From contig OY723404.1 of assembly GCA_963210345.1 (NCBI GenBank), positions 28,947,892 through 29,011,891 of the forward strand: 64,000 bases of DNA, given 5' to 3'. The notes below the pieces were generated by a model. It was given only the letters and a program-made list of their open reading frames with translations. It did no database searches and was not told where the DNA came from. How positions within the stretch are numbered: the first letter of the stretch is position 1; the number at the start of each line of letters is the position of its first letter. Below, piece by piece: positions 23,167 through 32,845 of the stretch. A program made the position numbers and the translations under genes. This DNA comes from Inga oerstediana. Lineage: Eukaryota; Streptophyta; Magnoliopsida; Fabales; Fabaceae.

Positions 23167-25178
23167 AATATTTTAAATCTCCCTTATCTAGATATCACTA
23201 CCATCTAGTTCCATTGAAATATGCTAGATAAGATGAAATAATGACCATTTCAAAAGCTAGTATAAATATTACCTTGATATATATATATGATAATATTATT
23301 ATATTGTGATAGTTTTAAATTTTGTTTTATCTAATAAATTAAATTTAATATCTAAAATGATAAAGATATAAGATCTAGGATTTAATTTATAAAGATAAAT
23401 TAAATCTATTTCCATTGGTTCTTTATTCAAATTAAATAAATAGGTTAAATTAAAACTATTTGACATATTTTAATTAAACCATATTTATTTAATTTTTTTA
23501 TTAAAAGATAATTAAGTGTTAATTGATATGATATGGATTTTGAAATTAATTAAGATTAATTTTAAAATTCCAATATCTATAATAAAATACAGAGCCTTGA
23601 CTAGTTATTTAAAAAGGGTGAGCTAGGGTTTTCTATGGGTGATGAAAAAAGCAAGATAAAGAGCCGTGAGAAAAGAAAACACTAGAGAGAGACGTTGGTG
23701 GCGCTAACATAATGTTCGTGTTGGATTCCTACTCGTTTGGATACTGGTAGAGAGAGCTAATCCGAGTTGTTAGCTCCTTGAGATCAAAAAGAAAGACTGA
23801 ACACATAAGAAAGGTATGCTTCTCTACTACTCGATTTAAACGCCATTGACAGATCTGCTGTAGGGATTGGAAAACTTTGAATTTTAATTTTTCGTTGTGC
23901 CTACCAATCCCAACATTAACAACATATTATAGCTTATTAGTTATTAATGAGTCCTTGGAAATAGTAGTTGTAATACCCCGAATTCTAAAACTTGAGGCAA
24001 GAGAATAAGCCTGAGATAAGTGGAGTGCTAGGCCCCAGTTTAGCAAGATCCTAAATTGTGATTAAGAGATAATGACTCCAAAAGTGGATGTGGTTAGTGA
24101 TGAATAAACCCTTTTGGAGATTATGGTGTGATTTGTCACCCGATGTGATTCGTATGTGTTGTGAGCAGCGCCGAAACCTTGTATTTAAGTTCAATTATGG
24201 ATGAACATCTAAATTGACTTAAAATAGAGGGGAGGGCGTATTGTGGAAGAAAAGGAATGATATGGTGTGTTTGGTGGTGATTCAAGAGGAATTGCCATAA
24301 TCAGGGGCAAAATGGTAAAGTTATCGACCAATTGGTCAGTTACCGAAGAGGAAACTCATTAGTAACTTCAAGATCAATGGTTGAGATTGATTTGTGTAAT
24401 AGATCAAAGGGTGGAATCTCATGTGGTGTGCACATGTAAACTCATGGTTGATGGAGCAAGATCTTGACAAGTGGCACAATGTGAGCCCTTAGATTGGTCA
24501 AAGTGTCAAAACACCTCTTCCCTCTCTCCTATCCCTTTTAGGTCGGTTTTTGGATCGAAAAAACTGACTTGCTTCATCATTTGCACCATCGCATCTTCTC
24601 TTTCTCACACTCCATGGACGTCCCAAAGCTTGGGAGGAAAGAGAAAAGAATAAGGTGAGATTTGACTTGTTTCTTGTCCTCTAATGCTTAAACACCTTTC
24701 TTTAATGTTGTTCATAGTGATGAGAGCTTCATCTCTATGGTTTTAGATTCTTGATTGGAGGTGTTTGATGGCTTGAGCAAATTTGGAAAGATGAAGAATC
24801 AAGGAATTGGTTTGGAAAAGAGGAAGAGGTGAGTATTTGGAGCCTTTTGATCTAAGTTTTGTGAATTGTGGATGAGTATTGTGAATTTTGGTGTTCGCTC
24901 TGATCGTGAGCAGCCGAGCTGGAGCTTACGTGGAAAGAGTGTAGGGAACATATCTCTTCTGCTTGTATTTGATATATGTGTTAGTGTGTTGGTGCATGTC
25001 TTAGCTTTGCATAATTATGTGTAATTTGAAGCTATGTTTCAATTTATGCTATGGCCATAGGTATATTGTTCGAAGCATTGAGCTTGCAAATTGTCATTGT
25101 GTTATCATGAGTTGTGTGATGCAAACATGTCATGCATTAAACATTTATCGTACGTGCATATTGATATTGTTATCCTAC

Positions 25179-25198
25179 TGAGATTCTCTCGAATCTCA
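25179..25198 (+). promoter_or_regulatory. Perfect hairpin TGAGATTC/GAATCTCA in the 5' LTR of copy D
   Basis: An 8-bp stem with loop TCTC, 22 bp before the conserved GTAG|ACAGGG motif (25217-25226). Confidence 0.6.
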
Positions 25199-25461
25199 CC
25201 CTCCCCCATCAATATTGTAGACAGGGAAGGAAGAGAGAGGATGGTGCAAGCATTCAAGGACGGTGAAGACTCCTTAGAGTATTTGAGTTTGGTAGTTGGT
25301 TATCATAGATGTTAGGATAATTATATATGATATGGATGTATATTTGAGTATGTATTCAGATATGTATTTGAGATGTGTATTTGAGAAGACTTTGTGTAAT
25401 CCCCATATGAGGGCTTGTAGGGGCGAATATGCCCTATAAGGCTTTGAGTTAATGTATGGAA

Positions 25462-25476
25462 CCCGGGATTGCCGGG
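25462..25476 (+). promoter_or_regulatory. Terminal-region hairpin CCCGG/CCGGG in the 5' LTR of copy D
   Basis: Stem of 5 bp, loop GATTG, about 210 bp before the LTR end. It covaries with copy B (CCCGA/TCGGG). Confidence 0.6.
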
Positions 25477-25691
25477 ATTATTTTGTGTATTCTGATTTGT
25501 TATGAATGTGATATTCCACGTAGTAATTGTATTCGAAAAGTGATTACGAGACTAAGTTTATAAATGATTTCGAAAGGTAATTGTGAAAACCCCGTCATGT
25601 GATGGGTTAGTAAATGTTATTTGTTTGTTATTGGTCTCTATTTCACTTTAATCGCGTATTTCGGATATAATTACGGCAGGGGGTTACATTT

Positions 25692-25703
25692 TGGTAACAG
25701 AGC
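25692..25703 (+). other. Primer binding site of copy D
   Basis: TGGTAACAGAGC, three bases after the 5' LTR, matches the initiator tRNA-Met PBS TGGTATCAGAGC except for one base. Confidence 0.85.
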
Positions 25704-28646
25704 TGCAGTTCCTGGCAAACATGGGAATTTGCTAGGATAGTGGCAGTAGTTGCTGCCTTAAGTCATAGAGAATGACTTTGTTTGTTTGTAGTATACATAT
25801 TAAGGTCCCTGCTGGTTGTGGATATATGTGATCTGTGGACTGTGTATACATTATTTGATTATTGTGGAGTGGAAAATCATTGTGGAAACAAAAGATATAA
25901 TGGTTTGCCTGAGAATTAGATGTGTATATTCAGAGATGGAGGTAATCAGACCCATCATCTGATTTGAGAATAGAGGGAAAGGATTCCCTAAGATATGTGA
26001 TATTGAGGTTTTAAGTTTCAGTATGAACCTAGTGGTGGGGTGAGAAACCCTAGGTGGTATGATGTTACATGTAGTGACGTCATACAGAGCTTGTGTGTGT
26101 AAAGGCCTTAAGACCTAGGGGACCGGTGTGCCTTAGGCTGGCAGAGATATCTGAATTTGTGTAGGAGTTAAAGATGCTCCATAGAAATGATCAATTTGAG
26201 TTGGAGTTGATGATGCTCCGTGAAACGAGGGAAGTGGTTTCCCGATTCAATTGACGTTAAGACTTTGAGAATTAAATTGAATTGTGATCCAAGGGTTAGA
26301 CTCAATAGCTGGGCTGATTCTTAGGAGTTTGACTTGACTTAGATGGTCTGTGGTACAAGGATGTGGTATTAGATTGGAATTGAAATGTGTATCAGGTATC
26401 CTGAGGTTTCTAGTGTTCATCTAGCACAGGGAAAAGTGATTCTGTGGAGAATTTGAATTTGAAAGAGTTATCTACGAGGATTTGAAGTGGAGAAGGCAAC
26501 CTACGGCGAGTTCTGATCGGAGAGGGCTACCTATGGTGAAGTCTGATCGGAGTGACTATTTGTGTGTTTATTACCTGCGGCCTACTGGGGGTGTGTATGG
26601 CACACAGTGGGAGGACCGTGCCTTCGGGGCGGTGGAGATACGGGGGATATGTGAGTCCTGGGTGAAATATGAGTAACCCAGCTGCCTGCCAGGCTCAATG
26701 TAAGGGCCGGCCAGCGAAGCCCTAGTACGTAGTTGACCAGGGGGTGGGCACTCTGAAGGGGAGTGACAGTATAAAAAAAATTGTGACAGCCGCCGTGACG
26801 ACAAACCCTAGTGTGCAGCTGCCGTGACGACGAACCTTATTGTGCACTCGCCATGACGTTGAATCATAGAATAGAGCTCTGGGAACGTTGGGAGTATGGG
26901 ATCTCAACGAAGTGCTGGTTGTGGCTTTGAATGATTCAAGTTGAATTAGGCCAAGGTCTGACGCAGATGAATATATGTTGTGAATGTTGTCAGTTGTGGT
27001 GGGAGATTCCTATGGGACTTCTGTTAAATCAAGTTGACATTGTTAAAACACAAATGAGGAGATTGACCTCAGAGTGTGCAGCGGAAGCGTGAGAATGTGA
27101 TATGTTTGAGAATTGTGTTGAGCAGAAGCTCGAGGTTACCGTGAGAATAATGTGTTAACCATGGCTTCGGGAGGTAAAACTTCGAAGTTAGATTATTTTG
27201 TGAGAAGGGGTCTTGAAGGATCCCAGTATGTGAAAAGAATTTGTGATGTTGAATGTGAAATTATTAAAATGCCTGGTTCCAGCTTGTTACGATTGTGTAC
27301 TGTGAGTCCATCTCCCTGGTTGGGCCGGATCGGGTTTGGTCTGGTGGGCTGCGCCTAGTAGGCATAGGCTCAGGATGTGACTGATATTTGTGAGTCTTTC
27401 ACCTGCGGCCCATTGGGTGATTCCGGTAGGAAGACCATGCCTTCGGGGTGGTAGTTTACGGAGGACAGGCTATTTGTGAAGGCCGACGGGCCAATTGTGA
27501 AAGCGGATAGCTCTTTGAGCTATAAGGCTATGTGTATGTACTACCACGCCAATAGTCCCTGAGTAGCTAACAACAGTTCAGGTTAGACTGTATGTCTTCC
27601 CGGCGGAGAAATGGGATGAGAGTAGAGTGTGATTGTGAATCTGTGACAGTTGTGAATAAGCTGGGACTGAGGTATAGTTGTGTAGTAGAGCAGAGCTAAT
27701 TCAGCTGATGGCTAATTCGACTACATGATCGGGGGTTCTCTATTCTGAGGGCACTACCCTGGCATGGCCAGCCTGGCTAGCCACCACGTTGGTTGCACCG
27801 ATATTGACCCCAGGCCGAAAGGTGGTGCGTAAAATTAGAAACTACGATGTGTGTTGTTGTAAATGTGAACTGTGATGTGAATGCCGGAAGGGCACTTTGT
27901 ATTTGTGAGACAGTGAGAAGCTGTCGTATTTGTGGAAGCGGTGGAAGCCGAGGCATTCTTACAATGTGATATTGTGATTGAGGCCCAAAAGTCCTGGATG
28001 GGTGAGGGTAATGCCGTGAAACTTGATACGGAAATGTGATTGTTGTGAATACCCAAAGAATCCCGGTCACCACTAGTGAAGTTACTGGTGAGAGTACGGG
28101 TGAGGGTAAGGTTGTGAATGCGAATACAGCGGAAGAGTTTGTGTATACAGCTAAGGCTGTCGTTTGATGTATTGAGATTGTGGTGTTTTGGGGTTACTCC
28201 CGGAAGGGGTAACTAGATTGAGTTGAGCGTTGTGGTGGCCTATACTGCCCAACTGCCAAGATCTTATGATATGGCTCATGAGTTAGAGCCTTCGGATATC
28301 GAGATGCACTAGCCACTCATAAATTGGGGGGCTTGCGATGATTGTGGTTATGTGATGATGGTTTTGTGGCAATCGTATGTGGAAGCGATTGCATTTGTTT
28401 GGCAAAATGTATGGTGATTGGGTTTGTGTGGCAATCGTGAAATGGGCCGATTGCAATTTGTTGCTACTGGGTTGCATTTATTGTGTAAGATTCTTTCGAG
28501 AATCTGAATTGTGATTCACCAATTGTGCGGGTGGTCTAGCAAAGACTTTCCCAAGATAGACTAATTTGTGAAATGGAAGCCGTCATGAAGAGGCATCCGA
28601 GTTTATGGTTTATGTGGTACGACAAATTTCAAGGACGAAATTTATT
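25704..28646 (+). other. Non-coding internal region of copy D
   Basis: No gag, protease, integrase or RT motif in any frame; reading frames stay below about 100 codons. It holds a three-unit 29-bp tandem repeat (26792-26878, units starting GCCGTGACG, GCCGTGACG, GCCATGACG) and patches of TGTGAAT-rich repetitive sequence around 27840-28060. Several paragraphs of near-repeats around CTGATCGGAG (about 26510-26550) suggest growth by short duplications. Confidence 0.75.
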
Positions 28647-28661
28647 AAACAGGGGGAGAAA
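28647..28661 (+). other. Polypurine tract of copy D
   Basis: AAACAGGGGGAGAAA directly abuts the 3' LTR. It is preceded by AATTTCAAGGACGAAATTT, a string typical of the 3' end of gypsy elements. Confidence 0.85.
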
Positions 28662-30232
28662 TGTAATACCCCGAATTCTAAGACTTGAGGCTAGAGAATA
28701 AGCCTGAGATAAGTGGACTGCTAAGCCCCAGTTTAGCAAGATCCTAAATTGTGATTAAGAGATAATGACTCCAAAAGTGGATGTGGTTAGTGATGAATAA
28801 ACCCTTTTGGAGATTATGGTGTGATTCGTATGTGTTGTGAGCAGCACCGAAACCCTGTATTTAAGTTCAATTATGGATTAAAATTTAAATTGACTTAAAA
28901 TAGAGGGGAGGGCGCATTGTGGAAGAAAAGGAATGATATGGTGTGTTTGGTGGTGATTCAAGAGGAATTGCCGTAATCAGGGGCAAAACGGTAAAGTTAC
29001 CGACCAATTGGTCAGTTACCGAAGAGGAAACTCATTGGTAACTTTATGATCAATGGTTGAGATTGATTTGTGTAATAGATCAAAGGGTGGAATCTCATGT
29101 GGTGTGCTCATGTAAACTCATGGTTGATGGAGCAAGATCTTGACAAGTGGCACAATGTGAGCCCTTGGATTGGTCAAAGTGTCAAAACACCTCTTCCCTC
29201 TCTCCTATCCCTTTTAGGTCGGTTTTTGGATCCAAAAAACTAACTTGCTTCATCATTTGCACCATCTCATCTTCTCTCTCTCACACTCCATGGACATCCC
29301 AAAGCTTGGGAGGAAAGAGAAAAGAATAAGGTGAGATTTGACTTGTTTCTTGTCCTCTAATGCTTAAACACCTTTCTTTAATGTTGTTCATAGTGATAAG
29401 AGCTTCATCTCTATGGTTTTAGATTCTTGATTGGAGGTTTTTGATGGCTTGAGGAAATTTGGAAAGATGAAGAATCAAGGAATTGGTTTGGAAAAGAGGA
29501 AGATATGAGTATTTGGAACCTTTTGATCTAAGTTTTGTGAATTGTGGATGAGTATTGTGAATTTTGGTTTTTGCCCTGATTTTGGTGGAATTGTGAAATG
29601 CATGAATTGTCATGTGTTGTGTTGAAAATGGTGTTTTGTTGTGGAATTTGGTCATTGGAATTGATTTGGGAACTTGAGATAGAAAGTTGTGCAATGTTGA
29701 GTTGAAATGTGATATTGTGTGACATGTTGCAATTCATTGGTAAAATATGTCAATGTGATGTGAATTTGGTTGATTTGGTATTTCCAATGGATTCCTTGTG
29801 AAATTTTGTGTGAGAATGATGTTTGATAAGAAAATTGGACCATTGGAAGCCAAATGTGCAAATTTGGAATTCTGTCTTTTGAAAGTCTATTCTGGGCAGT
29901 CAGTTTGTGTGAACGTTTTGAATGACCAAATGATCTCTAAAAATTCTGAAACTTTCCAGTCTTGAACTTCACATCTTAAGCTTCAAAATGGACATATAAT
30001 ATGTGTCATTTCGTTTTGTGAACTGGGATTTATGTTTGCCCAAAGTGTGAGGACGAAACTGGATTCTGTTTTGGAGCAATGTTGGATTTTGTGTAAATCT
30101 GGATTTGTGTGGTGATTTCTGGTAATGAGCCATATTTTTCGTATGAAGAGGACTTAAAAATATTTCATTTGGCTTTGGGATCACCTCATTTTGATTTTTT
30201 TGGAATTAGTTATGAATTTCCTAATTTGCCTT

Positions 30233-30366
30233 GGCTGCAGCAGAAAATCCTGGCTGCAGCGCAAAAGTTTCTGTGCACGTTTTAGCCGCAGCCAGAAATT
30301 CTTGGCTGCAGCCAAAAACCTTCTGTGCGTGTTCTGGCTGCAGCCAGAGGGTTCTTGGCTGCAGCT
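30233..30366. repeat. Six-unit GGCTGCAGCC palindrome array, alternating 20/32 bp
   Basis: Units start at 30233, 30252, 30284 (AGCCGCAGCC), 30304, 30336 and 30357. Spacings are 19, 32, 20, 32 and 21, a 52-bp higher-order repeat. Same layout as 2563-2699 with CTGCAG replacing CCGCGG at the core. Confidence 0.92.
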
Positions 30367-30846
30367 AACCCCCAAAAATCAGCATTTTGGACTTTTAAAA
30401 GGTGATCTTTGGTCAAGTGTTTCCCAAGCCTTTAGGCATATGTTTGGGCTTTGATTAGCCACCTAAAGGTTGTGAATGATAACCAAATTAAGTGTTTGAG
30501 AGTTAAGGAATTGGAAAAGGGATTAACCCTATGTCCTTGTTTGGTTATAGGATTTTGGTGTTCACCCTAATCGTGAGCAGCCGGAGCTGGAGCTTACGTG
30601 GAAAGAGTGTAGGGAACATATCTCTTCTGCTTATATTTGATATATGTGTTAGTGTGTTGGTGCATGTCTTAGCTTTGTATAATTATGTGTAATTTGAAGA
30701 TATGTTTCAATTTATGCTATGGTCATAGGTATATTGTTCAAAGCATTGAGCTTGCAAATTGTCATTATGTTATCATGAGTTGTGTGATGCAAGCATGTCA
30801 TGCATTAAACATTTATCGTACATGCATATTGATATTGTTATCCTAC

Positions 30847-30866
30847 TGAGATTCTCTCGAATCTCA
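30847..30866 (+). promoter_or_regulatory. Perfect hairpin TGAGATTC/GAATCTCA in the 3' LTR of copy D
   Basis: Identical to the hairpin in the 5' LTR (25179-25198). Confidence 0.6.
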
Positions 30867-31129
30867 CCCTCCCCTATCAATATTATAGATAGGGAAGGAA
30901 GAGCGAGGATGGTGCAAGCATTCAGGGACGGTGAAGACTTCTTAGAGTATTTGAGTTTGGTAGTTGGTTATCATAGATGTTGGGATAATTATATATGATA
31001 TGGATGTATATTTGAGTATGTATTCAGATATGTATTTGAGATGTGTATTTGAGAAGACTTTGTGTAATCCCCATATGAGGGCTTGTAGGGGCGAATATGC
31101 CCTATAAGGCTTTGAGTTAATGTATGGAA

Positions 31130-31144
31130 CCCGGGATTGCCGGG
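31130..31144 (+). promoter_or_regulatory. Terminal-region hairpin CCCGG/CCGGG in the 3' LTR of copy D
   Basis: Same sequence as in the 5' LTR: 5-bp stem, loop GATTG. Confidence 0.6.
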
Positions 31145-31364
31145 ATTATTTTATGTATTCTGATTTGTTATGAATGTGATATTCCGCGTAGTAATTGTAT
31201 TCGAAAAGTGATTACGAGACCAAGTTTATAAATGATTTTGAAAGGTAATTGTAAAAACCCCGTCATATGATGGGTTAGTAAATGTTATTTGTTTGTTATT
31301 GGTCTCTATTTCACTTTAATCGCGTATTTCGGATATAATTACGACAGGGGGTTACAGTAGTAGC

Positions 31365-31713
31365 TGTTGAAATTTGAAAGATTTTATTGATTTAGAGGAA
31401 AAATAAGACCCTCTGAAATATTACTAATTAATCCTGAAATACAAGAGAGTATAAATAGGCTTTTATATAGGCAAACATAAAGTTAACCCTAGAATATAAT
31501 TTAATCTAATTAAATCAAAATATCTAAGATGTAATCCTAAAATATGATAAAATATCTAAGATATAATCTTAAGATATAATATCTATATCTAATCCTAAGA
31601 TATACTAAATATTAAATAATTAAATTTAACCTAATAATAAAATAAGAATTAACTAAATAATCTAAAATATCAAATTAGGAGCATGTGTGTGAGTCATGAA
31701 GCATTACTCAACA
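31365..31713 (-). mobile_element. Small copia-like solo LTR, TSD GTAGC
   Basis: On the minus strand it runs TGTTGAGTAATGC... to ...TTTCAACA, 349 bp, with a perfect 5-bp duplication (plus strand GTAGC at 31360-31364 and 31714-31718). A minus-strand TATA box CTATATAAAA lies at 31461-31470 and an AATAAA signal about 75 bp further on (near 31381-31388), the usual U3-R order. Short size and TGTTGA...CAACA ends suit Ty1/copia. Its interior is rich in AATCCTAAGATATAA-like short repeats. The left duplication overlaps the right duplication of copy D. Confidence 0.88.
31461..31470 (-). promoter_or_regulatory. TATA box of the solo LTR
   Basis: Minus-strand CTATATAAAA, followed downstream by CAATAAAATC near the LTR end. 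Confidence 0.55.
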
Positions 31714-31884
31714 GTAGCATGTTAATAGACAATATTATTTGATTTTTTAATATTCACACATTGACTAGTTGAAGAATGAATTGAAAGTATATATCCTTGA
31801 GACAAGCACATATATCTAATTGATTATCGAATTGGCTCAAACTATTTTAATGGAAAAACAAACCTAATATTTAACTGCATATAA

Positions 31885-32640
31885 CTGTAGTATTTGAAAA
31901 AATATGTACCTTATTATATCAGTGAAATGTTGTGGCTTATAATTATTATCTTTTGAGGGCTTGCCATTGACACATGATCTTGCATCTTTTTGATCAGAAC
32001 AAGAGTCCGCTTTTTTATAGGTGTGATAACAGTTGAAGTAGTCATGGGCAAGTTCAATAAAGGAGGGACGCTTCTTATTAGGGTTATTGTTGGGGGCAAT
32101 ATTGTACAGCTCTTGAAGGATAAACAATCGGATATGGTTTTCAAGTAAAAGCAAATTTCTCTGGATACTCTTGTTCAGCCATGATTGTTTCACTATAATA
32201 TCATTTGAATATGTTTGCTCCTTCACATTATTATTCTTGATTTCTTCTTCATCTGACTTTTGCCTTTGAATCCTTAGGAGCAGCTCTATGACGAATGTAG
32301 AATCCAAGAACATCATCTCCATAAACTTCTCCTCATTGATATCATCACTGAGGTTTTCTACGTAACATTGGCAAATGTCATCTTCTTACCTTTAAGGTAC
32401 TTCTTGAAATTGTCCATGTCTTCAATGTTGTTCTTGAAACTTAGAAGATGTTAAGGTATCATAGTTTCTGCTTTGGTATTAGATTAAGCTTTTCTTGGCC
32501 ATAGTAAAGGGGCCCAATTGAGACAACTTGAGGATGTAGGCAGATTCATTCAAACTTCAAAGATTGCATGAGACTTTGTACATGTTCCACTTGGTTGCAT
32601 TCACATCTTATGGTTCATTTTCTATATCGATAATCTGTTT
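31885..32640 (-). pseudogene. DUF247 (UPF0481) gene relic, N-terminal half
   Basis: Minus-strand pieces match the plant DUF247 family: WNMYKVSCNL, LNESAYILKLSQLGPF (family: LNESAYTPQLVSIGPL), then after a stop MMFLDSTFVIELLLR, RNLLLLENHIRLFILQELY and PSFIELAHDYF. The longest open piece is 31864-32322 (152 codons). Full proteins have about 400-500 residues with a C-terminal membrane segment; here similarity ends at HFTDIIR, where AAG|GTACAT could be a splice donor or simply the break point. Stops and a frame change in the N-terminal part argue for a pseudogene. It is the only host-gene-like sequence in the window. Flanks 31719-31884 and 32641-32845 show nothing further. Confidence 0.75.
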
Positions 32641-32845
32641 CATGCAACACCATACTTTATAAAAAGTTTAGATGAGTTCTGCTCATGTAACATTTACAAA
32701 CCTAAGACTTTATTCTAATATGGTTTGTTAAAATTTTGACTTCAATACAGGGTTCGAACCTACATTTGAGTGAGTTTCTCAAAAACTTTTGAAAATACAT
32801 TAAGCCTGGTCTCAAACCGGTTTGTAAATTTATTACTACTCATCA

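Larger units (their letters stand above)
15760..23290 (-). mobile_element. Endogenous pararetrovirus copy 1 (Caulimoviridae), nearly full length, decayed
   Basis: Minus-strand domain order is 30K-type movement protein, coat-protein region with CCHC knuckle, aspartic protease, RT, RNase H, then a second conserved region of unknown function. There is no integrase, LTR pair or env, so this is a pararetrovirus and not a gypsy element. The layout and a post-RNase H ORF suggest a florendovirus- or petuvirus-like member; the genus is an inference. All reading frames carry stops or frameshifts. The edges (about 15760 and 23290) are approximate. Copy 2 at 34258-37590 confirms the left (viral 3') boundary, since homology between the copies starts near a shared GGACCGAC string. 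Confidence 0.88.
10804..23925 (+). mobile_element. Degenerate Ty1/copia element with its 3' LTR split by a viral insertion
   Basis: The order gag, protease, integrase, reverse transcriptase, RNase H defines Ty1/copia (integrase before RT). The protein similarity and an LTR start of the TGNTGGAAATTATGCCC kind suggest the Tork/Angela-type group. The coding part (10804-14700) is full of stops and frameshifts. The 3' LTR starts at 14727 and, by my reading, resumes after the pararetrovirus copy and ends at 23925. The 5' LTR is not recognised. Many stops look like CAG/CAA to TAG/TAA changes, as expected from long methylation and deamination. Confidence 0.8.
14727..23925 (+). repeat. 3' LTR of the copia element, interrupted by a pararetrovirus copy
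   Basis: Starts TGCTGGAAATTATGCCCTAG just after a decayed purine tract (AGTGCAAGTAGCAGGA, 14711-14726). The left part runs to the TA-rich tract at about 15740. I infer that 23300-23925 is the right part: it has a TATTTAAAAAG box (about 23608), the AGGGTTTTCT leader common in such LTRs, and the terminus TTCGTTGTGCC...CCCAACA at 23925. Together they make about 1.6-1.7 kb. With the 5' LTR missing there is no partner to prove the join. Confidence 0.6.
23969..25688 (+). repeat. 5' LTR of copy D, with an internal deletion
   Basis: TGTAATACCCCGAATTC to GGGGGTTACA, 1720 bp. Compared with the 3' LTR it lacks about 989 bp between two copies of ATTTTGGT (at 29561 and 30550 in the 3' LTR); the surviving copy is at about 24884-24891. 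The missing part includes the palindrome array. The AGGTGAG motifs at 24653-24659 and 24827-24833 remain. Confidence 0.95.
23969..31356 (+). mobile_element. Complete non-autonomous gypsy-type LTR retrotransposon (copy D), TSD GTAGT
   Basis: TG...CA ends, a perfect 5-bp duplication GTAGT at 23964-23968 and 31357-31361, a tRNA-Met-type PBS after the 5' LTR and a purine tract before the 3' LTR. The internal region of about 3 kb has no gag or pol, so this is a large non-coding (LARD-like) derivative mobilised in trans. The two LTRs are highly similar over their shared parts, so the insertion is relatively recent. The 5' LTR is about 1 kb shorter because of an internal deletion. Confidence 0.95.
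28662..31356 (+). repeat. 3' LTR of copy D (full length)
   Basis: 2695 bp, TGTAATACCCCGAATTC to GGGGGTTACA. It includes the CTGCAG-type palindrome array at 30233-30366, both hairpins and the degenerate ATAG|ATAGGG motif near 30888. It keeps the segment lost from the 5' LTR. Confidence 0.95.

Noticed and set aside
24471..24653. Two near-identical 60-codon ORFs starting MAQCEPLDWSKC (also at 29147-29329)
   Set aside because: They are the same LTR position in the two LTRs of one element; conservation comes from the LTR pair, and other family LTRs do not keep the frame.
25091..25315. ORFs starting MSLCYHELCD in both LTRs of copy D (also at 30759-30998)
   Set aside because: Same reason: LTR duplicates. 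The frame runs through hairpin and acceptor-like motifs and is not kept in copies B or E.
32751..32772. GGGTTCGAACCT string, like a tRNA T-arm
   Set aside because: No acceptor stem, D-arm or anticodon arm could be fitted around it.
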